Assembly: GCA_022601215.1 (NCBI GenBank)
Contig: JAHZIZ010000233.1
Coordinates: forward strand, 1-10,223
Reading direction: 5' to 3'
Length of the DNA: 10,223 bases
From: Bacteroidota bacterium
Lineage (GTDB): Bacteria > Bacteroidota > Bacteroidia > Flavobacteriales > Flavobacteriaceae
The notes under the pieces are model-generated. The model saw only the letters and a program-made list of their open reading frames with translations. It searched no databases and was not told the origin of the DNA. Both the position numbers and the translations under genes were made by a program. This document shows, piece by piece, positions 6,201 through 10,223 of this stretch (within the stretch, counting starts at the first letter, position 1; each line of letters starts with the position of its first letter).

Positions 6201-8444
6201 GAATTAGTTCGATTAAATGAAGATCTCAACGTCGCTACTTTTAATAAAAGTGAGTTAGAATTTTTGCATCATGAAATATTCCAATCGAATATTTATGCTA
6301 ATGGAATTGACATCAAAAAAGATGACGTCATATTTGATGTTGGTTCGAATATTGGAATTAGTTCCATTTATTTTGCAAAACAAGCTAAAGACTTAACTAT
6401 TTATAGTTTTGAACCGATTGGAAAATTATATGATCTTCTAAATCTAAATCTTTTTATTTATTCGAATGTAGCGAAATTTAGAACTTTTGACATTGGAATT
6501 GGTTCCGAAAATCTAGATGATGTGCCTTTTTCATTTTTTAAAAATAACACCATTATTTCAACTCGTTTTCCGAGCAATAAAGAAGATAGAAAATTATTAT
6601 CAAACCATTTTGACAAGATTGAAGGACTTGAAGATAGTAAAGAGCTTGTCGATTTAGTGATCGACTCAAAGGAAGAAGTTCGCTGTAAGGTTCGAACAAT
6701 ATCATCTATAATTCGTGATGAATCTATTGAATGCATAGATTTACTAAAAATTGATGTTGAAAGAGCTGAACTTGATGTTTTACAAGGTATTGAAAAACAA
6801 GATTGGAGCAAAATACGTCAAATTATTGTAGAAGTATTTGATAAAGATAATCGCCTTGAAGAAATAAAGTCCCTACTAACAGAAAAACAATTCAAAGTAA
6901 ATGTCTGTCAGGAAAAAGGCTTTGAAGAAGCGGGCATTTATATCTTATATGCCGTAAAAGATGATTCAACTCGTGCAATTTTACAAACAAATAAAAATAA
7001 AACAAGATCACATAGTTCGGTCATTAATAACTTAATAAATGGCTATAAGGAATATGAATTGGGAATTAAACAAGGTCATGGTCAAATTCAGGATGGTCTA
7101 TTAAACTCAAGTAGCAATAAATACCTAGTTGGCTATTATGTGTTGGACAGAAATTATATTTCTGAAAACAGTTCATATATACTTGAAAGTTGGGAAAACT
7201 TGTATGATACAGAATATGAGAAAGCTATTGACCAGACGCAGATCACATCAGATTTCACTAGTTGGAATAGCTACATCAATGGAAGTCCTATCCCGATTGA
7301 GGAAATGGAATCTTGGAGAAATTCTATAGTTGAACTAATAAGACCCTTAAATCTGCAAAGTGTTCTCGAAATTGGCGTTGGTTCGGGTCTATTGATGTAC
7401 CCATTGTTAAAAGATATTCAAAAATTTGTTGGATTAGATATATCCAAACAAGTTATTGACCGACATAAAACCGTTTTTGAAAATAAATCTGAAAATGTAG
7501 AATTTCTTCACCTAAAAGCCGATCAAATTGATGAGTTACCAACAAATGAACGTTACAGTACTATCATTATCAATTCTGTATGTCAATATTTTCCAAGCAT
7601 TCAATATTTTGAAGATGTTCTAGAAAAAGCTATTGATAAGCTTTCAGATCAGGGATCTATTTTCTTGGGAGACATTAGAAATTACTCGCTGCACAAAGAG
7701 CTTATCCAGGAAAAATTAGATTATGAAGGTGGTAGTTATGACCAACAAGACATTAACAGAATAGCGCTTAAGGAAAACGAACTACTTATTAGTCCAAACT
7801 ATTTTGCAAACATAAAGAACAAGTATCCTAATATAAAGGTTAATGTTTTAGAAAGGAATGGAGTTTATACAAATGAATTGAGCAAGTATCGGTATGACGT
7901 AGTCATTTCTCTTCTTAGTAAAAAAACTTTTAAAGATGATAAGGTTAGTAATCTCTTTACAAATGGGTTACTAGCTAGTCCAAATAACAACTATTACAAC
8001 ATCCCTTTTCTTAATCAATTAGGCAAAGACGATATCAGAGAACAGCTCACCAAAGCCTTACCTGATTATATGATACCGACTAACTTAGTTGCCATGGATT
8101 CCTTTCCACTAACAATTAACGGAAAATTGGACAAACAAGCGCTACCGGATCCCCATCTTGGCATATTGGGAGATAACTATGTAGCTCCCAACTCTGAGAT
8201 AGAAATTACTATGTGCAATATCTGGCAAGACCTTTTGGGCATTGATAAAATTGGGGTCAATGATGATTTCTTTAAAATTGGAGGGAACTCAATTTTGGCG
8301 GTAAAATTATCTCATCAAATGAGTACTATTTTAAATAGTGAATTAAAAGTAGCTGATATTTTTGAACTAACAACAATTCGAGCAATAATGAACAAAATAG
8401 CCTTATCTTCATCTGTGGATGACAACATTGAAAAAAGTTTTTAG
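2943..8444 (+). CDS. NRPS continuation: A-sub - T - C - A(Ser) - FkbM O-MT - N-MT - A-sub - T
   Basis: From the GTG at 2943 this is 1833 codons, but coding homology already starts at 2919, directly after the upstream TAA in the same frame, and no ribosome-binding site precedes the GTG. I read it as the rest of the upstream gene. Residues from the GTG: A9/A10 of the valine A domain 2-28 (LPDYMVP; NGK with Lys24); carrier 42-115 (DDFFRMGGNS, phosphopantetheine Ser79); C domain from 132, HHIAADG at 266-272 with catalytic His267; serine A core from about 590, YTSGSTGKPKG from 753, A8 at 1007-1029; FkbM methyltransferase about 1060-1340 (FDVGSNIG 1131-1138); N-methyltransferase about 1405-1690 (VLEIGVGSG 1474-1482); A9/A10 with Lys1728; carrier with Ser1783; tail ending DDNIEKSF. 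It should load, methylate and condense the second residue. There is no epimerase or thioesterase, so the chain passes to another protein, most simply the next gene. Confidence 0.93.
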   Translation: MLPDYMVPTSLVVMDSFPLTANGKLDRRALPDPELGSSNEEYVSPTTETEMTICSIWQEVLGLEKVGITDDFFRMGGNSILAVHASHKMDRALGCDVKVVDIFEYKTVSQLIIHSIGRTQVVIPKTETKSSPLSFAQDRLWFIEQYEDGTNAYHIPAVLELGENTEKDGVKYALEKIVTRHDLLRSTIEQDENQTGIQVVYNRPLVMEEVFLTEEEDLEGLIKEDIDQPFKLSTEYPIRIKFYTIGLNNKASENAFDRIVLLVNIHHIAADGWSMEIFKRELSSFYEAYLNKDTEFSLPPLEIQYKDYAVWQRSYLTGEVLESQLNYWKNKLSGYQTLALPTDYTRPNAIDYNGDVTTFKLSKETSNKLRALAKANGTTLHSTLLAATNILLSKYSGQDDIVLGSPIANRHYKQTQGLIGFFVNTQVNRTLLNKSQSYEELIQQVHQEQVSAQLYQDLPFERLVDELGVERDTSRHPIFQVMFAVQSFDGKAIDSKKEYFKPFQGNVAYKAAKFDLVIFLNDRHEEISGQLSYALSLFNESTITRLADHYTHLIDQLVETPNKIYDDISLLPSEEYNMIVEEWNNTDTPFSKNKTICNLFQEQVKQTPDNVAILFEEQKLTYRELNEKSNQLAVHIRDEYKQRTNQELKPDTIIALCLDRSLEMIIGIHAILKAGGAYMPIDPNYPEERIKFILEDANAQLILSQRHLNESSHLKLPENSLVLIDLDEKLYQERNQLDNTYFPKPNHLAYVIYTSGSTGKPKGVMTEHRSIINRLEWMQTSYPLNSSDIVLQKTPYVFDVSVWELLWANWYGGKIVFAKPDGHKDSDYLYELIENHKITTLHFVPGMLDAYLMNIKDQSSQFNYSVKQLFCSGEALKESTVIQLNQTSTGQSLKLYNLYGPTEASIDVTYFETKPYEKVYIGKPIQNIRVYVLDSNMNPVPVGVIGELFLSGIGLSRGYINNSELTQEKFISNPFTTKSKHAEMYNKLYKTGDLVRWSAQGNLEYIGRNDDQLKLRGYRIELGEIENVLSQIDGIEQSCILVKDIQSKLNPTQLKSNSKPEDLNTIDSRADFITSKYRKNILKDEFELVRLNEDLNVATFNKSELEFLHHEIFQSNIYANGIDIKKDDVIFDVGSNIGISSIYFAKQAKDLTIYSFEPIGKLYDLLNLNLFIYSNVAKFRTFDIGIGSENLDDVPFSFFKNNTIISTRFPSNKEDRKLLSNHFDKIEGLEDSKELVDLVIDSKEEVRCKVRTISSIIRDESIECIDLLKIDVERAELDVLQGIEKQDWSKIRQIIVEVFDKDNRLEEIKSLLTEKQFKVNVCQEKGFEEAGIYILYAVKDDSTRAILQTNKNKTRSHSSVINNLINGYKEYELGIKQGHGQIQDGLLNSSSNKYLVGYYVLDRNYISENSSYILESWENLYDTEYEKAIDQTQITSDFTSWNSYINGSPIPIEEMESWRNSIVELIRPLNLQSVLEIGVGSGLLMYPLLKDIQKFVGLDISKQVIDRHKTVFENKSENVEFLHLKADQIDELPTNERYSTIIINSVCQYFPSIQYFEDVLEKAIDKLSDQGSIFLGDIRNYSLHKELIQEKLDYEGGSYDQQDINRIALKENELLISPNYFANIKNKYPNIKVNVLERNGVYTNELSKYRYDVVISLLSKKTFKDDKVSNLFTNGLLASPNNNYYNIPFLNQLGKDDIREQLTKALPDYMIPTNLVAMDSFPLTINGKLDKQALPDPHLGILGDNYVAPNSEIEITMCNIWQDLLGIDKIGVNDDFFKIGGNSILAVKLSHQMSTILNSELKVADIFELTTIRAIMNKIALSSSVDDNIEKSF
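3336..4703 (+). repeat. Duplicated condensation domain, copy 1
   Basis: From PLSFAQDRLWF to EWNNTD this is 456 codons, the same length as the copy at 8739-10106, at a fixed offset of 5403 (HHIAADG at 3738 and 9141). Both share RLWFIEQYEDGTNAYHIP, IDQPF, EYPIRIKFYTI and DTSRHPIFQVMFAVQSFD. The intact HHxxxDG supports an active peptide-bond-forming domain. With no upstream epimerase domain in view, an LCL type is likely. Confidence 0.9.
4710..6087 (+). other. A-domain core, predicted serine specificity
   Basis: Pocket residues by hand in GrsA numbering: D235 at 5337, V236 at 5340, W239 at 5349, H278 at 5466, F299 at 5550, S301 at 5556, L322 at 5634, I330 at 5658, D331 at 5661, K517 at 8124. 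The code DVWHFSLIDK is a serine signature; the EntF serine code, from memory, is DVWHFSLVDK. The surrounding LHFVPGML and FCSGEAL strings are also typical of serine A domains. A serine hydroxyl gives the adjacent FkbM O-methyltransferase a natural target. Confidence 0.88.
6090..7109 (+). other. FkbM-family methyltransferase domain inserted in the A domain
   Basis: Compared with the first module, this A domain carries exactly 1020 extra bases here: the offset between the modules changes from 4092 (GYRIELGE, 1899/5991) to 5112 (KYL, 2007/7119). The extra segment carries FkbM/Methyltransf_21 hallmarks: FDVGSNIG (from 6333), FEP (6408), LLKIDVERAELDVLQGI (from 6741) and IIVEVFD (from 6822). FkbM-type enzymes are SAM-dependent and usually O-methylate, and the host A domain reads as serine, so side-chain O-methylation of serine is the likely reaction. 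An Arg stands where many family members have Gly in the DVEG motif. The order FkbM then N-MT predicts N,O-dimethylserine. Confidence 0.88.
7119..8402 (+). repeat. Internal duplication, copy 2: N-MT - A-sub - T
   Basis: Second copy of the block at 2007-3290, with an uninterrupted frame. The N-MT glycine motif VLEIGVGSG is at 7362, the A10 lysine at 8124 and the phosphopantetheine serine at 8289. It differs from copy 1 by substitutions spread throughout, so the duplication is not brand new, but the landmark spacing is identical. The preserved spacing across copy 1's TAA is the main evidence that the TAA replaced a sense codon. Confidence 0.9.
8390..8444 (+). other. C-terminal tail, candidate docking peptide
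   Basis: After the last carrier domain the protein ends in a short polar tail, SSSVDDNIEKSF. TubC-type N-terminal docking domains bind short, charged linear motifs at the C-terminus of the preceding NRPS/PKS protein, and the next gene starts with such a domain. Pairing is inferred from position and general character, not from a recognised motif. Confidence 0.5.
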
Positions 8445-8504
8445 TGATTAAATTTATTAACTATACGAAACAATTCACGAACGAAATATTAAATTAAAAT
8501 CTAA
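8445..8504 (+). other. Short intergenic gap, no terminator seen
   Basis: These 60 A/T-rich bases separate two NRPS genes. I see no GC-rich hairpin with a T-run and no clear promoter or Shine-Dalgarno sequence. Co-transcription of the flanking genes is the simplest reading. Confidence 0.6.
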
Positions 8505-8675
8505 ATGACGGGGATATATAGATTTTTTATTGAACTAAGAGTAAATTTTGGTGCCATCTGGCTTGAAAAAAAGGTAATTAAATTTTCTGCGCCTAAAAAA
8601 TTTCAAAATCAAAAAACCGATAACTTTATTATAGAAAACAAGAATTCGATTATTGAACTTCTTGAAGAAAATGAT
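8505..8675 (+). other. TubC-type N-terminal docking domain
   Basis: About 57 residues with the usual layout of this family: an N-terminal helix (RFFIELRVNF), a two-strand hairpin built around AIWLE and VIKFSAPK, then a helix (SIIELLEEND). In TubC-like proteins the hairpin grips the C-terminal peptide of the upstream partner. A linker of about 20 residues then leads to the C domain. Confidence 0.85.
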
Positions 8676-10223
8676 GTTTATTCAAAAGATAAGTTTCTAA
8701 AAACTGTAATATTTCGGAACACTACCCTAAAAAAATATCCTTTAAGTCCAGGACAAGAGCGTCTGTGGTTCATCGAACAATATGAAGATGGAACCAATGC
8801 ATATCACATCCCTGCTGTATTAGAGCTTGGTCAGAATACCGCTAAAGAAGGTGTGAAATATGCTCTTGAGCAAATTGTATCAAGGCATGAAATCCTTAGA
8901 AGCACCATAGAACAAGACGAAAATGAAGCAGGAATACAAGTTGTATATGATCATCCAATAACAATAGAGGAGGTCTTCCTGAGTGATAAAAATGATCTTG
9001 AAGCTTTAATTAGAGAAGATATTGACCAACCCTTCAATCTAAGTTCAGAATATCCCATTAGAATAAAGTTTTACACAATTAGATCGAACTCTGAAGCTTC
9101 CAAGAATGTATTGGACAGAACGATACTTTTAGTCAATATTCATCATATCGCTGCTGATGGTTGGTCCATGGAGATATTCAAAAAAGAATTATCATCTTTT
9201 TATGAAGCCTTTCTCAAAAAGGAGACAGAATTAAGTTTACCCATTTTAGAAGTTCAGTACAAAGATTATGCACTCTGGCAACGTTCTTATCTTACAGGTG
9301 AGACTTTGAATAGTCAATTGAATTATTGGAAAGATAAAATTCGTGGATACCAAACTTTAGCTTTGCCCACAGATTACACTAGACCAAGCACCATTGATTA
9401 CAGAGGAGATGTCGAAGTGTTTAATCTCAGCAAAGAAACTAGCAAGAAGTTAAGAGCACTCACAAAAACTTATGGAGCAACATTACACAGCGCTCTATTA
9501 GCGGCTACTACCATTCTTTTAGGTAAGTATTCAGGGCAAGAAGATATCATCATAGGTAATCCCATTGCAAACAGGCATTACAAACAAACCGAAGGACTTA
9601 TCGGGTTTTTTGTTAATACCCAAGCAAATAGAACCTTTCTAAACAAAAATCAAAGTTATCAGGAATTAATACAACAAGTACATCATGAACAAGTTTCTGC
9701 TCAATTGCACCAAGATTTACCTTTTGAAAGGTTGGTCGATGAACTGGGTGTAGATCGAGATACGTCTAGACATCCAATTTTCCAGGTGATGTTTGCCGTA
9801 CAAAGTTTTGATAGTAGCGCAATTGATTCAACAAAAACGTACTTCAAACCTTTTCAAGGTAGCCTTGCGTATGAGGTAGAGAAATTTGACTTATCCATCT
9901 TTATTGAGGATAGCCAAGAAGAAATTAGTGGACAATTCAGTTATGCTACCAGTCTTTTTCATAAGAATACTATAATTGGATTAGTCAACCATTATACGCA
10001 TTTAATTGATCAACTTGTAGAAACCCCCAATAAATCCTATAACAAGGTAAGTTTACTTCGTTCAGAAGAATACAATATGATTGTTGATGAGTGGAACAAT
10101 ACAGATGTTTCTTATCCTGAGCATACAACAATCATCGATCTATTCCAAGAGCAAGTTAAAAACAACCCTAAGTCCACAGCCCTAGTCTTCCAAGACAAGC
10201 AGATGACTTATAAGGAGCTAGAT
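8505..10223 (+). CDS. NRPS, 3'-partial: TubC-type docking domain - C - start of A
   Basis: The ATG at 8505 is the earliest start possible, because an in-frame TAA sits immediately before it at 8502-8504. The frame then stays open for 573 codons to the window edge. Residues 1 to about 57 look like a TubC N-terminal docking domain (ELRVNFGAIWLE, then IKFSAPKKF, then a helix ending SIIELLEEN). The C domain runs from residue 79 (PLSPGQERLWF), with HHIAADG at 213-219, the IGFFVNTQ motif, and DTSRHPIFQVMF near the end. From about residue 536 an A domain begins (LFQEQVKNNP, then QMTYKELD); its specificity pocket lies outside the window. The C domain is a gapless, closely similar paralogue of the C domain at 3336-4703. 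The role inferred is to accept the peptidyl chain from the carrier ending at 8444 and condense it with a third amino acid. The A/T-rich leader without a Shine-Dalgarno sequence is typical of Bacteroidota. Confidence 0.93.
   Translation, partial: MTGIYRFFIELRVNFGAIWLEKKVIKFSAPKKFQNQKTDNFIIENKNSIIELLEENDVYSKDKFLKTVIFRNTTLKKYPLSPGQERLWFIEQYEDGTNAYHIPAVLELGQNTAKEGVKYALEQIVSRHEILRSTIEQDENEAGIQVVYDHPITIEEVFLSDKNDLEALIREDIDQPFNLSSEYPIRIKFYTIRSNSEASKNVLDRTILLVNIHHIAADGWSMEIFKKELSSFYEAFLKKETELSLPILEVQYKDYALWQRSYLTGETLNSQLNYWKDKIRGYQTLALPTDYTRPSTIDYRGDVEVFNLSKETSKKLRALTKTYGATLHSALLAATTILLGKYSGQEDIIIGNPIANRHYKQTEGLIGFFVNTQANRTFLNKNQSYQELIQQVHHEQVSAQLHQDLPFERLVDELGVDRDTSRHPIFQVMFAVQSFDSSAIDSTKTYFKPFQGSLAYEVEKFDLSIFIEDSQEEISGQFSYATSLFHKNTIIGLVNHYTHLIDQLVETPNKSYNKVSLLRSEEYNMIVDEWNNTDVSYPEHTTIIDLFQEQVKNNPKSTALVFQDKQMTYKELD
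8739..10106 (+). repeat. Duplicated condensation domain, copy 2
   Basis: 456 codons with the same landmarks and spacing as 3336-4703. It is preceded by the docking domain of the third protein rather than by a carrier domain, so the duplication crossed a gene boundary. Confidence 0.9.

Noticed and set aside
7129..7329. Plus-strand frame overlapping the second N-MT, and one at 1108-1329
   Set aside because: Out of frame within conserved methyltransferase or adenylation sequence, with no independent support.
8445..8504. Terminator or promoter between the second and third NRPS genes
   Set aside because: Only weak A/T-rich self-complementarity is present. There is no GC-rich stem with a T-run and no convincing promoter boxes.
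1..10223. CRISPR array, transposon ends, tRNA/rRNA or riboswitch
   Set aside because: The window is nearly all continuous NRPS coding sequence. The repeats present are paralogous domains, and no short regularly spaced repeats or terminal inverted repeats were seen.

Overview
This window lies inside a large nonribosomal peptide synthetase (NRPS) assembly line. Every gene is on the + strand in one reading frame, with no room for other genes. The DNA is AT-rich in most stretches. The one visible gene start (ATG at 8505) has an A/T-rich leader with no clear Shine-Dalgarno sequence. Together with an NRPS of this style, this fits a Bacteroidota host best, although other AT-rich NRPS producers such as cyanobacteria or Firmicutes cannot be excluded from sequence alone.

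Layout: (1) From the left edge to 2918 is the 3' part of an NRPS gene whose beginning lies upstream: C-terminal half of a condensation (C) domain, a valine-type adenylation (A) core, then an N-methyltransferase (N-MT) embedded in the A domain. (2) An in-frame TAA at 2916-2918 cuts this A domain just before its A9/A10 lysine subdomain. The same frame continues at once with the missing A subdomain, a carrier protein (T), and a full second module (C, serine-type A, FkbM-type O-methyltransferase, N-MT, A subdomain, T) to 8444. Alignment with the paralogous second module shows no gap across the stop, so regions 1 and 2 were almost certainly one gene, now split by a nonsense codon, a read-through stop or a sequence error. 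(3) After a 60-base gap a third NRPS gene starts at 8505 with a TubC-type docking domain, then a C domain and the start of an A domain that runs off the right edge.

How they work together: the pocket residues read DAFWLGGTFK (valine) and DVWHFSLIDK (serine). The segment should therefore add N-methyl-valine, then a serine predicted to be O-methylated by the FkbM domain and N-methylated by the N-MT (N,O-dimethylserine). The chain would pass through a C-terminal tail/TubC docking contact to the third protein. No epimerase, thioesterase, ketosynthase, transporter or regulator is in the window.

The most notable points are the serine A domain interrupted at two different loops by two methyltransferases, the in-frame stop in the valine A domain, a G8 homopolymer exactly where the FkbM insertion is absent from the first module, and the mosaic of near-colinear internal duplications.
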